From Guyparkeria sp016278265 (GTDB lineage: Bacteria > Pseudomonadota > Gammaproteobacteria > Halothiobacillales > Halothiobacillaceae): a stretch of 64,000 nt of DNA. A program made the position numbers and the translations under genes. This document shows positions 47,584 to 55,352 of the stretch, piece by piece (the first letter of the stretch is position 1; each line of letters starts with the position of its first letter). The notes below the pieces were generated by a model that saw nothing but the letters and a program-made list of their open reading frames with translations, was not told where the DNA came from and searched no databases. The DNA is taken from the NCBI RefSeq assembly GCF_044582145.1, contig NZ_JBDODO010000005.1; one strand, written 5' to 3'.

Positions 47584-48024
47584 CTAAGCGCCCGGATCCT
47601 CGCCACTGACCACCACCCTGTTGCGGCCGGTCCGCTTGGCCTCGTAAAGAGCGGCGTCCACACGCGTCAGCAACGTATTGGACGTGTCCCCACTCCGGAA
47701 GTTGGTGAGACCCAGGCTAATGGTTAAGGGTCCCACGTCGGGAAAGGGCTCGACCTCGATACGCCGACGCAGTCGTTCCGCCACTCGGGCGGCCTCGGAT
47801 GGGCCGGTTTCCGGAAGGAGGGCCACGAATTCCTCGCCGCCCCAACGGGCCAGGAAATCAGGCTCCCGCATTTCTCCGGCGAGTCGCTTGGTCAGCTCCA
47901 CCAGCACCCGGTCGCCGACGTCGTGGCCGTAGGTATCGTTGACCCTCTTGAAATGGTCCAGGTCGATCATCACCAGAGCGGTTTCATTGCCATAGCGTGC
48001 GTGCCGAGCCAGCGCATGCTCCAC
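47584..48024 (-). CDS. GGDEF domain cut off from its sensor by a frameshift
   Basis: The 146-residue frame begins GTG EHALARHARYGNETALVMID and has LDHFKRVNDTYGHDVGD. The intact signature RWGGEEF is followed by SLGLTNF and DAALYEAKRTGRN, so it is a full GGDEF domain less its first 25 residues. Those residues (TDHLTGLYNRQRFDAEME) are encoded at the end of the PAS frame next to it. The two frames would be continuous if one copy of a CTCCA duplication at 48019-48028 were absent. Alone, this piece lacks a sensor and the domain's first strand, so activity is doubtful. Confidence 0.7.
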   Translation of the reverse strand: MEHALARHARYGNETALVMIDLDHFKRVNDTYGHDVGDRVLVELTKRLAGEMREPDFLARWGGEEFVALLPETGPSEAARVAERLRRRIEVEPFPDVGPLTISLGLTNFRSGDTSNTLLTRVDAALYEAKRTGRNRVVVSGEDPGA

Positions 48025-49268
48025 TCCATTTCCGCATCGAAGCGCTGTCGGTTATAGAGACCGGTGAGGTGGTCGGTGGTGGCTTCCCGCTCCAGCAAGG
48101 CTTCAAGGTACTTTTGCTTGGAGATGTCCAGAGATATCCCCAGAACGTAGGGCTCCCCGTCCAGTTCAGTCCGCAACCCGCTGAACAAGTAGGGGACATC
48201 GCCCGCCACTGTCCGCAGCTTGCTCTCCACCACCGTGCTTCCCTCCTCGAAGGTCTTGCGGATGTACTTGGCGATCAGCGGTTGCTCCTGTTCAGGGATA
48301 AACTCCAGAGCATTGGTTCCCTGCATCTCCTCGGGGTTTCGCCCCGTCACTTCTACCACCCGATCATTCCATCGGACCAAACGGCCTTGCCCGTCGAGCA
48401 TGTAGAAAATGCCTGGCAAGCCGTCCACAATCGATTCTGATAGTGTTTTTTCATTTCGCAGCTCATCTTCCAGCCGGCGCTGTTCGGTGATGTCCTGAAT
48501 GGTACCGAACATGCGTAGCGGCTTGCCGTCGGCATCGAGCTCCGTGTGGCCGCGCTCAAGTACGGTGCGCACCTCGCCGTCGGGGCGCATTATTCGATGG
48601 TCCACCTCGTAGGGCTCGCCCCTGAACGAGGCTTCGAGCGCCGCCTGCACCTTCGCCCGATCGTCGGGATGCACCGCGGCCATGAACGATTCCAGGGTTG
48701 CGGCCCACTCTTCCCGGTTCAGACCGAAGATGCGGTAGACCTCGTCGGACCACCGGATCTCGTTGGTACGGAAGTCGGAAATCCAACTGCCCAGATGGAC
48801 GAGCCGCTGCGCCTCGGCGAGTTCCTGTTCACGGCTGCGCAGGGCATCCTCGGCCTCCTTGCGATCGCTGATGTCGCGCACTACCGCCTGCACCAGCGGG
48901 CCCTCCTCCAGATCAACCCGGCTCAGCAAGACCTCGGCGGGGAAATCGACACCGTCCCATGTGCGGTGGCGCCACTCGAAAAAGGCCTGCCCTTGGCTCA
49001 GGGCCTCGTCGAAGCGATCCGCTGCAGCCTCCCGGCTGGAGCGGCCGTCCGGTTGGTAAGGGGGCGAGAGTTCGGCGGGGTGGAGAGTCACGAAGGTGGC
49101 CACATCAGGCACCCGAAACATCGCCAGGGTCGCGGGATTACAATCCTGGAAACATTCCCCCTCAAAAAACAGGAAGGCGTCGCGGGATTGTTCGAACGCC
49201 AACTGGTACTTCTGTCGTTTCCGGGCCGCATCCTCTTGGGACGTCTTCAGATCGTTGCCATGTGCCAT
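47970..49268 (-). CDS. Multi-PAS sensor part of a frameshifted PAS-GGDEF protein
   Basis: The frame encodes three PAS/PAC units: about residues 20-140 (ends VVRDISDRKEAED), 165-265 (SWISDFRTNEIRWSDEVYRI to GTIQDITEQRRLED) and 275-395 (GLPGIFYMLDGQG to GISLDISKQKYLE). It then enters a GGDEF domain at TTDHLTGLYNRQRFDAEME and runs out of frame after a TGGAG duplication, ending in about 15 unrelated residues. The start is the ATG with GGAG 6 bases upstream (GTG 49298 is an alternative). The intact ancestor was a soluble diguanylate cyclase. The gene lies inside the tRNA-Met island. Confidence 0.72.
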   Translation of the reverse strand: MAHGNDLKTSQEDAARKRQKYQLAFEQSRDAFLFFEGECFQDCNPATLAMFRVPDVATFVTLHPAELSPPYQPDGRSSREAAADRFDEALSQGQAFFEWRHRTWDGVDFPAEVLLSRVDLEEGPLVQAVVRDISDRKEAEDALRSREQELAEAQRLVHLGSWISDFRTNEIRWSDEVYRIFGLNREEWAATLESFMAAVHPDDRAKVQAALEASFRGEPYEVDHRIMRPDGEVRTVLERGHTELDADGKPLRMFGTIQDITEQRRLEDELRNEKTLSESIVDGLPGIFYMLDGQGRLVRWNDRVVEVTGRNPEEMQGTNALEFIPEQEQPLIAKYIRKTFEEGSTVVESKLRTVAGDVPYLFSGLRTELDGEPYVLGISLDISKQKYLEALLEREATTDHLTGLYNRQRFDAEMEWSMRWLGTHAMAMKPLW

Positions 49269-49808
49269 GGTTGCTCCGGTATTTTGGGTCGTGCTCACAG
49301 CCTTTCAAAAGGCAACCTCGGATCGGCGGACTGTGAAGGCCGGGCTCGACGAAGCCCGCACCGCTTGGAAGATGCTGTTAAGCCCCTCTAGACGGCGTTG
49401 GAATTGGCGGCCGATGCTTGTCCAGAAAGCCTCAGGGAACTTTCTCATGTTTGTAGTGGCGACGGAGGTAAGTCGATGACGGCAGGGCTCCCTCCTTCTG
49501 TCCAGTATAGCTACGGCTGTCGCGGCCGCCTGGTCAAAAGTTGACAATGCGTCCGGCGGGAAGCCGGCCGAGGCCCCTGTCCATTCCGGGAGCAAGCAAA
49601 GTGCCAGAAAAGCACCTTGATGGCCCCCGGGTGGCCACCAGTCCCAGCGCCAGCACGCCGACGGCATAGCCAATCCCGCAAGAAGCGATAAACACCGAGC
49701 ACGCCAGCACGCTCGACTGGCTCGCAGTGATTAGCCACCGGAGCGCCCAGATTCGCCATGCCCATCCCGGAGGGGCACCACGAGAAACCCGGCCACGGCG
49801 AAAGTTCA
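49269..49808. other. Gene-poor stretch
   Basis: About 540 bases between the PAS gene and the IS66 remnant. Open frames exist on the minus strand, including a hydrophobic one (around 49540-49740), but they have no recognisable domain, no good start and overlap one another. I see no supportable gene here; probably decayed sequence. Confidence 0.4.
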
Positions 49809-50464
49809 GTAAGCGTCCGACCAACACGCATTGACGGGGGTTGATCAGCCCTACGTTGGCGGTTTGGCGGGTTTGGCTTAGTCGGCTTGGCCGGCGGCCA
49901 GGTCCGATAGAGGTTTTTGAAGCCGGCAAAGCCGTCGGCATGCAAGGTGCCGGCAAACCCGGCCAGGTGCTGGTTGGGGTGTTTGCCCTTGCGATCCGGG
50001 GAAAAGCGGAAGGCGACGGCCGGCGGGGTGTTGCCCCCGGCCGGTGGCTCGTCCCGAGCATAGGCCCAGAGTCGCCCGATTCGGGTCTTGCCCCGCCCCG
50101 GGGCGAGCAGCGGCAACCGTGGTGTCATCGCCATGGACGGTGGTGCCGGCCATGACGTAGCGGAACAGGGCATCGCCCAGGGGACAAAGCAGCTTGGCAC
50201 TGGCGCCGACCCAATCGGCCAGGGTCGACCGGGACAGGGGCGCGCCCTCCCGGGCATAGATCTCGGTCTGACGGTAGAGCGGCAGGTGATCGGTGTACTT
50301 GGCGGTCAGCACCTGGGCCAGCAGGCCGGCCCCGGCCCAGCTAAGGGCCACGGGTCGACTGACGGCCGAGACCTGGACGATCGGCTGGCAGCCTCGCCAA
50401 ATCGCCACCTAGCGCTGATCAATCCCCATTAACACCCATCAATGGGTGGTGGACGGACGCTTAC
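49809..50464 (-). mobile_element. Internally deleted IS66-family element with both terminal repeats
   Basis: The left end reads GTAAGCGTCCGACCAACACG. The right end, read inward on the minus strand, is GTAAGCGTCCGTCCACCACC. Similarity continues for about 45 bases, to TTGATCAG. The 656-bp unit carries only part of the large transposase and none of the accessory orfs, so it is far shorter than a full IS66 (about 2.5 kb). The 8 bases outside each end do not match, so there is no visible target duplication. Confidence 0.75.
49890..50408 (-). pseudogene. IS66-family transposase (tnpC) fragment
   Basis: One frame gives GLLAQVLTAKYTDHLPLYRQ, TEIYAREGAPLSRSTLADWV and YVMAGTTVHGDDT. The next frame continues GRGKTRIGRLWAYARDEPPA, then FSPDRKGKHPNQHLAGFAG and LHADGFAGFKNLY. 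Together they follow the middle of IS66 TnpC, with a frameshift between HGDDT and GKTRIGR. The zinc-finger N terminus and the catalytic C terminus are missing. Confidence 0.8.
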
Positions 50465-50537
50465 GAGCATTTTGTCGCAGCGCTTCGGGAAGCGCTATTT
50501 CAACTCGTTCGAGAGAGTCTAAAAAGCCGGGGTCGAT

Positions 50538-52937
50538 TCATTTATGCACCCGATGATGCTCATCAAGGAATTCCTTGAGCCGAGGGAGTGGCATGGGCTT
50601 GGCGAAATAGAAGCCTTGGAAATGGGTGCACGACTGGCGGTCAAGGTAGACGTATTGCTCATGGGTTTCCACCCCCTCGGCCAGCACCTCCATCTTCATC
50701 GCCCGGGCCATGGTAATGACCCCCTGCACGATGGCGGCATCGCGATGATCGCTGATGATGTCAGTGATAAAGGCCCGGTCGATTTTGACCCGATTCATCG
50801 GCATGCGTTTCAGATAACTGAGGCTCGAAAAACCCGTGCCAAAATCGTCGATGGCAAGTTGGAGACCTTCCCGACGCAGGGAGTGCAGTATCTCGAGGAC
50901 ACAGTCGGCGTTGTCCACCAGCACGCCCTCGGTGAGCTCGACTTCGAGTAACTCGGGGGGGAGGCCACTGTCCTTGAGTTCCTTCAGCAGGTCGCGCAAG
51001 AAATGGGGGCGGTGGAACTCCATGGGCGAGACGTTGACCGCCATCACGAAGTCACCGACGCCCAGGGAATTGAGGTGAAGGGCATCACGGCAAGCGGTCT
51101 TGAGCACCCAAGCACTGATGGGGATGATTTGGCCGGTGCTCTCGGCGAGGCCGATGAAGTCCGCCGGTGACACGTGGCCGCGTTCGGGGTGGTGCCAGCG
51201 GATCAGCGCCTCGAAGCCGGTTACACGCCCGCTTGGGCCGTGTATCTGGGGCTGGTAGTAAAGCTCGAACTGCTCGTTGTCGATGGCCTCCTGAAGGTCG
51301 CGCCGCAGTGAAACATTCGCGGTTGCTTTTTGCCCGAGTTCCTGACGATACCAATAGATGGCGTTATGCCCGTGGCACTTGGCGCGATACATCGCCATGT
51401 CGGCTTGCTGCACCAGGGTCAAAGGTGACTCGGGCGGAGCGTTGTTAAGTGCGACGCCAATACTTGCGGTGACACGCATCTCGTTTTGTTTAATGCGATA
51501 AGGCTTGGCAATGGTGGCAAGGATGGCCTCGGCCATGGTCTGTACGGTGGCCTCACCCGCGCAGGCCGGCATAACGATCACGAACTCGTCGGCGCCGAAG
51601 CGGGCCACGCTGTCTTCGGGCCTTATCTCCTGGGAAAGGCGTCTGGCCACCTCTTGGAGCAACTCGTCGCCGGCCTGGTGGCCGAGGGTATCGTTGATCG
51701 GCTTGAAACCATCGAGATCAACGAAAAGCACTCCGAGAAAGGAGTCACTCGGGGTATCTTGGACGGCCTTTACCAAGTGCTCTTCCATCAAGTTTCGGTT
51801 AGGCAGCCCGGTCAGAAGGTCATGGGTGGCGTTGTAGGCCAGACGCTCCTCGTAGTCACGCTGGGTGGTGATGTCGTGCTGCATGCCGATGAAGTGAGTG
51901 AGGTGGCCGTTCTCGTCGCGTACAGGTGCGATGTTCAGTTCATTCCAGAAGGGCGTGCCGTCCTTGCGGTAGTTACGAAGCACCACCCGGACTTCCCGGG
52001 CGTTGCGAAGGCCCTCTCGAACCTCTTCAATGGCCTCGGGGTCGGTGTCTGCGCCCTGGAGGAAGCGGCAGTTGTAACCGAGTATCTCCTCGCGCTGGTA
52101 GCCAGTGAGTTGCTCGAACGCTGGGTTGGCATAAATGATCGGCTGATCGTCCTTGCAGGCATCGGTGATGATGATGCCGTTGATGCTCGCCTCAATGCCG
52201 CGCTCGAGAATGTGGAGCTGCTTCTCGGTCTCCTTGCGCTCGCTGATGTCACGAAAATAGACTGTCAGCCCTTCCTTGGAGGGATAGGCGCTGACGTCGA
52301 ACCAGTGCCGATTGCTCGGGGAAAGAGCCTCGAAGGACACACTGACATTTTCACGGAGGGCATGTCGGTATTCCCGCTCGAACACGCTGCCCTGCACCTC
52401 CGGGAGGGCATCCCAGATGCTCACTCCCTTGATGTCGGGCAGGTCGCGCTTGAGAAGGCGTTCGGCCTCGGAGTTGAGATACGTGAAGCACCACTGGGGA
52501 TCCAGGGTGAAAAAGCCGTCGGTGATGCTCTCGAGCACGGTGATGAGCCGTGCGCCCAAACGGTCGACCTCAAGGTGTAGGCGCCTGTTGTGGGTGATGT
52601 CCCGCGCCACCATATGGATCAAGTCTGGTTCAGCCAGGGCGGCCTTGATTTCTAACCAGTGAAGGTGTCCCCACGCATCCCTGACGCGGACGACCACTTC
52701 TTGGGCCGGATGCTCCGCGTCCATGCGCGCCAGTGCCTTCTCGATCAGGGGGCAATCTTCTGCCACTACCATAAGGGCGTAAGACTTACCCTTCAGCGTT
52801 TCAAATTTGTAGCCCAGAAAGCGCTTGAAGGCGGGATTGACCTGCAAAAAGTTCCCCGCCCGATCCAACCAGGCAAACAGATCGAGAGAGAGGGTGAAGA
52901 AGGGATGATTCTCGAGCTGTATGTCGGGAACGTTCAT
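50538..52937 (-). CDS. PAS-PAS-LOV-GGDEF-EAL protein, probable blue-light c-di-GMP enzyme
   Basis: The 799-residue soluble protein has PAS domains at about 10-118 and 128-235, then a LOV domain at 245-360. In the LOV domain GYNCRFLQG carries the flavin-adduct cysteine (Cys290). NYRKDGTPFWNELNIAPVRD and GMQHD carry the flavin-contacting Asn and Gln. The GGDEF signature is RFGADEF (446-452), a change that often removes cyclase activity or leaves GTP binding. The EAL domain has GFEALIRW (576), AVNVSPMEF, VELTEG, AIDDFGTG, KIDRAF and AEGVETHEQ, all catalytic residues present. The likely activity is c-di-GMP hydrolysis controlled by blue light and perhaps GTP. It is intact and lies in the tRNA-Met island. 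The only possible neighbour on its strand is a doubtful small ORF. Confidence 0.93.
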   Translation of the reverse strand: MNVPDIQLENHPFFTLSLDLFAWLDRAGNFLQVNPAFKRFLGYKFETLKGKSYALMVVAEDCPLIEKALARMDAEHPAQEVVVRVRDAWGHLHWLEIKAALAEPDLIHMVARDITHNRRLHLEVDRLGARLITVLESITDGFFTLDPQWCFTYLNSEAERLLKRDLPDIKGVSIWDALPEVQGSVFEREYRHALRENVSVSFEALSPSNRHWFDVSAYPSKEGLTVYFRDISERKETEKQLHILERGIEASINGIIITDACKDDQPIIYANPAFEQLTGYQREEILGYNCRFLQGADTDPEAIEEVREGLRNAREVRVVLRNYRKDGTPFWNELNIAPVRDENGHLTHFIGMQHDITTQRDYEERLAYNATHDLLTGLPNRNLMEEHLVKAVQDTPSDSFLGVLFVDLDGFKPINDTLGHQAGDELLQEVARRLSQEIRPEDSVARFGADEFVIVMPACAGEATVQTMAEAILATIAKPYRIKQNEMRVTASIGVALNNAPPESPLTLVQQADMAMYRAKCHGHNAIYWYRQELGQKATANVSLRRDLQEAIDNEQFELYYQPQIHGPSGRVTGFEALIRWHHPERGHVSPADFIGLAESTGQIIPISAWVLKTACRDALHLNSLGVGDFVMAVNVSPMEFHRPHFLRDLLKELKDSGLPPELLEVELTEGVLVDNADCVLEILHSLRREGLQLAIDDFGTGFSSLSYLKRMPMNRVKIDRAFITDIISDHRDAAIVQGVITMARAMKMEVLAEGVETHEQYVYLDRQSCTHFQGFYFAKPMPLPRLKEFLDEHHRVHK

Positions 52938-52964
52938 GGCGCCTCGCAGGGAAAAAGACGGATG

Positions 52965-53153
52965 TCATGCATCGGCGACGTGGTTTGGCTCCAATAGCCG
53001 CTGCATCACGTTAATGAGGCCAAAACTCCAACTGGCCACCAAGAGAAACCCGGACACTCCGCCTTTAAATAATACGTACCGGTTTGCGAGTTTGACCCTG
53101 AACCAACTAGGGACTTGGGTGCGGGCTTGCAAATACTTATAAACATAGCGCAC
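52965..53153 (-). CDS. Possible small membrane protein
   Basis: A 62-residue frame begins at GTG and includes a hydrophobic stretch GVSGFLLVASWSFGLINVM near residues 32-50. It ends 27 bases before the LOV gene on the same strand. The ribosome binding site is poor and no family is recognised. It starts close to the end of an IS3 remnant, so it may be a chance frame. Confidence 0.25.
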   Translation of the reverse strand: MRYVYKYLQARTQVPSWFRVKLANRYVLFKGGVSGFLLVASWSFGLINVMQRLLEPNHVADA

Positions 53154-53170
53154 CGGAGGCGTACTTTTTA

Positions 53171-53612
53171 GTGTAGTGGTCGAGCGATCTTGGACAGTTC
53201 GTTGAGTGATTTCTCGGTCCCCGCCGGTGTTTTACCGTCCAGATACTGGTGAGGGCGGACCGAGTCGTATACGCCCCGGCGTCTCGTCGGGCAGCGGTGA
53301 TCGAATCGTAGCCACGGCGTGGCATCCATTCGCTCTTGAAGCTTCGGGACAGGCGCTCCATCGGGGCGTTGTCCCAGCAGTTGCCTCGACGGCTCATGCT
53401 CGGCTCGATGGCACAGCGTGACAGGGCCCCCGCGTAGGAGGCCGCTGAGTAATGCTTAGGTTTCAAGTGAAAGCACCCCGCGAGGCTGGCCCCGCTGCTG
53501 CCAGGTGAATCGTCCCCGGTTTCCTCGACGACCTGCCGCTTGAACGCCAGGCTATAGAGCCGACGACGACTGATGGCTGATTCCGTGTGATGCATATAGG
53601 TGGCCACTTATC
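53171..53612 (-). pseudogene. IS3-family remnant: orfA start joined to orfB end
   Basis: The minus strand begins with an orfA-like piece (SRRRLYSLAFKRQVVEETGD). Within about 40 residues it passes to orfB sequence: IEPSMSRRGNCWDNAPMERL then SRSFKSEWMPRRGYDSITAA, the D(35)E catalytic-Glu region. After a further frameshift come VRPHQYLDGKTPAG and SLNELSKIARPLH. The whole HTH and most of the integrase core are deleted. Weakly related sequences at both margins (GTAGTGGTCGAGC and AAGTGGCCACC) may be its terminal repeats. Confidence 0.7.
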
Positions 53613-53845
53613 GTTAGGTGGGCATCTATATGCTCACGGTTGGAGGTAGGCAAGGATCATGCGGAACGATTAGCGCCGAGGGAATGCGGTGCTGGTGGGA
53701 CGCTTAGGCTTCGGCAGCACTAGCAGCGTGAAAAGTGCCCAAAACTGAAGACGATTGGCTGCGGATTGGCTGCAGTTAAACTATGCATCAATGAAACCAC
53801 AGACGTTATATCAACATGTTAGACGCGTAGTTAACGGCACCATGT
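53613..53845. other. Non-coding stretch before the second att copy
   Basis: No gene is visible. It contains the ATTGGCTGC pair at 53754-53773 (possible integrase arm site). Just before the att copy, CGGCACCATGTATGCCG resembles the tRNA-Met anticodon arm but has diverged. Confidence 0.5.
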
Positions 53846-53884
53846 ATGCCGGAGTCGGTGGTTCGAATCCACCCATAGCCACCA
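53846..53884 (+). repeat. att repeat, copy 2 (3' end of tRNA-Met)
   Basis: Identical over 39 bases to the tRNA-Met 3' end at 47115-47153, including the encoded CCA. Upstream of it there is no complete tRNA. It is both the right end of the 6.7-kb segment and the left end of the integrase-led element that follows. Confidence 0.9.
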
Positions 53885-53906
53885 AACAGCCTCCCCAGTG
53901 AGTCCC

Positions 53907-53951
53907 AAAAAGCCCCGGAGATCTCACTAAAGTGCGGTTCCGGGGCTTTTT
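53907..53951 (+). terminator. Hairpin terminator next to the att copy
   Basis: AGCCCCGGA (53911-53919) pairs with TCCGGGGCT (53939-53947), with A4 before and T5 after, so it can act in either direction. It would shield the integrase gene from transcription entering through the att site. Confidence 0.75.
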
Positions 53952-53973
53952 GCTGTCCCGCCCTGTCCCAGCC

Positions 53974-54037
53974 GGTCCCCACCAATGTAGGATAGAGAGA
54001 GGGGACCAGAGGGGGGACCACGGCACGGGTGGGGACT
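53974..54037. repeat. GGGGAC repeats upstream of the integrase gene
   Basis: GGTCCCCACC (53974-53983) is matched in inverse by GGTGGGGAC (54029-54037). GGGGACCA occurs at 54001-54008 and 54013-54020. The cluster lies between att and the integrase start, where arm-type sites and integrase promoters are found. Confidence 0.35.
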
Positions 54038-54090
54038 GACTAGCCCCCACCTTCGCCCTGCCCCGCCTCGCTGATACAGGGGACAGAGGC

Positions 54091-55308
54091 ATGCGTACCA
54101 ACCAACTATCCGCGCTCGACGTTCGCCGGGCCAAGTTCGCCGGCCGCGCCTTCAAGCTATTTGACGGGGGCGGCCTGTCTTTGCGCGTCCGCGAAAGTGG
54201 CCGGGCGTGGGTGTTCCGCTACAAGTTCCACGGCAAGAGCCGGGAAACCACGTTGGGCAAGCTGCCAGAGATGAGCTTGGCCGATGCTCGCCGCCGCCGT
54301 GACGAGTTCCGCGCCTTCCTGGCGGATGGGATCGACCCAATCGAGCACCGTCGCCAACAAGTCGAGGCCGCCCGCATGGCCGATCAGACCCGGACCTCCA
54401 CCCTGGAGAAAGTCGGCCGCGATTGGCTGGCCGCGCAAGCGTGGGCCGCTGGTACACGCGAGAAGGTCGAGGGCCGGCTAAACCGCCACGTGTTCCCTGC
54501 CCTTGGCCACGTGCCGATTGCTGAGATAACACCCTCCCGATTGCTGGAGGTGTTGCGCGTGGTCGAGAAGTCCGCCGGGATCGAGTCGGCACGCCGCGCC
54601 CGCCAGCACGTTGCCCGAATCTACAAGTTCGCCATTGCCTCCGACCTGGCCACCTTCAACCCGGCCGCCGGCCTGGAGGAAGCCATGGCAAAGAAACCCG
54701 CGCCGGATCACTTTTCCGCCATCACCACCCCGGCCCGCTTCGGGGAATTGCTGCGAGCGATCAACGGCCTAGAGGCGCAACCTCAAGTCTTGGCAATCGT
54801 CCGCCTCGCCCCGTTGCTGTGGACACGCCCCGGCGAGTTGCGGCACATGCGCTGGTCGGAAGTTGACCTAGACCGGGCGGAATGGACGTTCTGGAAATCC
54901 AAGCGCAAGGCGCAAGAGCAGCCCGAGTTGCACACCGTGCCCCTCCCCTCACAAGCCGTCGAGATTCTGCGGGAGCTGCGGGCATGGACCGGGCACCGGG
55001 AATTGGTGTTCCCCAACATCCGCAACGCGGATCGGCCGTTATCCGCCAACACCGTGAACGCCTGCCTTCGCCGCCTTGGCTTCGACAAGACCGAGCACAC
55101 CCACCACGGTTTCCGGGCGAGCGCCCGCACCATGCTCGACGAGGTGTTGGGGTATCGCCCCGACTGGATTGAGCACCAGCTAGCCCACACCGTGCGAGAT
55201 CCCAACGGCCGGAGCTACAACCGGACCAAGCACCTGGAGGACCGGCGGGAAATGATGCAGACATGGGCGGACTACTGCGACCGGCTGCGAAAGCCTGGCG
55301 ACGAGTGA
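54091..55308 (+). CDS. int: P4-type tyrosine integrase
   Basis: The 405-residue recombinase has the DUF4102-type arm-binding N terminus (KLFDGGGLSLRVRESGRAWV, TTLGKLPEMSLADARRRRDE) and a core-binding SAM-like domain (about 105-200). The catalytic domain has Arg246 in TRPGELRHMRW, His339 and Arg342 in HHGFRASAR, His366 in LAHTV and Tyr376 in SYNRT. P4-type integrases insert DNA into the 3' ends of tRNA genes. The adjacent 39-base tRNA-Met repeat fits that. It is intact and transcribed away from the att site. Confidence 0.96.
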   Translation: MRTNQLSALDVRRAKFAGRAFKLFDGGGLSLRVRESGRAWVFRYKFHGKSRETTLGKLPEMSLADARRRRDEFRAFLADGIDPIEHRRQQVEAARMADQTRTSTLEKVGRDWLAAQAWAAGTREKVEGRLNRHVFPALGHVPIAEITPSRLLEVLRVVEKSAGIESARRARQHVARIYKFAIASDLATFNPAAGLEEAMAKKPAPDHFSAITTPARFGELLRAINGLEAQPQVLAIVRLAPLLWTRPGELRHMRWSEVDLDRAEWTFWKSKRKAQEQPELHTVPLPSQAVEILRELRAWTGHRELVFPNIRNADRPLSANTVNACLRRLGFDKTEHTHHGFRASARTMLDEVLGYRPDWIEHQLAHTVRDPNGRSYNRTKHLEDRREMMQTWADYCDRLRKPGDE

Positions 55309-55352
55309 CCGCCAATGGACGATTCCACGGGAAACACTAGAGAGGGAAAGCG

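Noticed and set aside
47216..47587. 123-codon forward frame after tRNA-Met
   Set aside because: It is opposite the ISL3-like remnant, has no domain or ribosome binding site and low-complexity Pro/Ser content.
49511..49860. Hydrophobic minus-strand frames left of the IS66 unit as a membrane gene
   Set aside because: No start signal, no family resemblance, and overlapping frames are equally open.
53830..53884. A second complete tRNA-Met gene
   Set aside because: Only the 3' 39 bases match; the D arm and acceptor 5' strand are absent.
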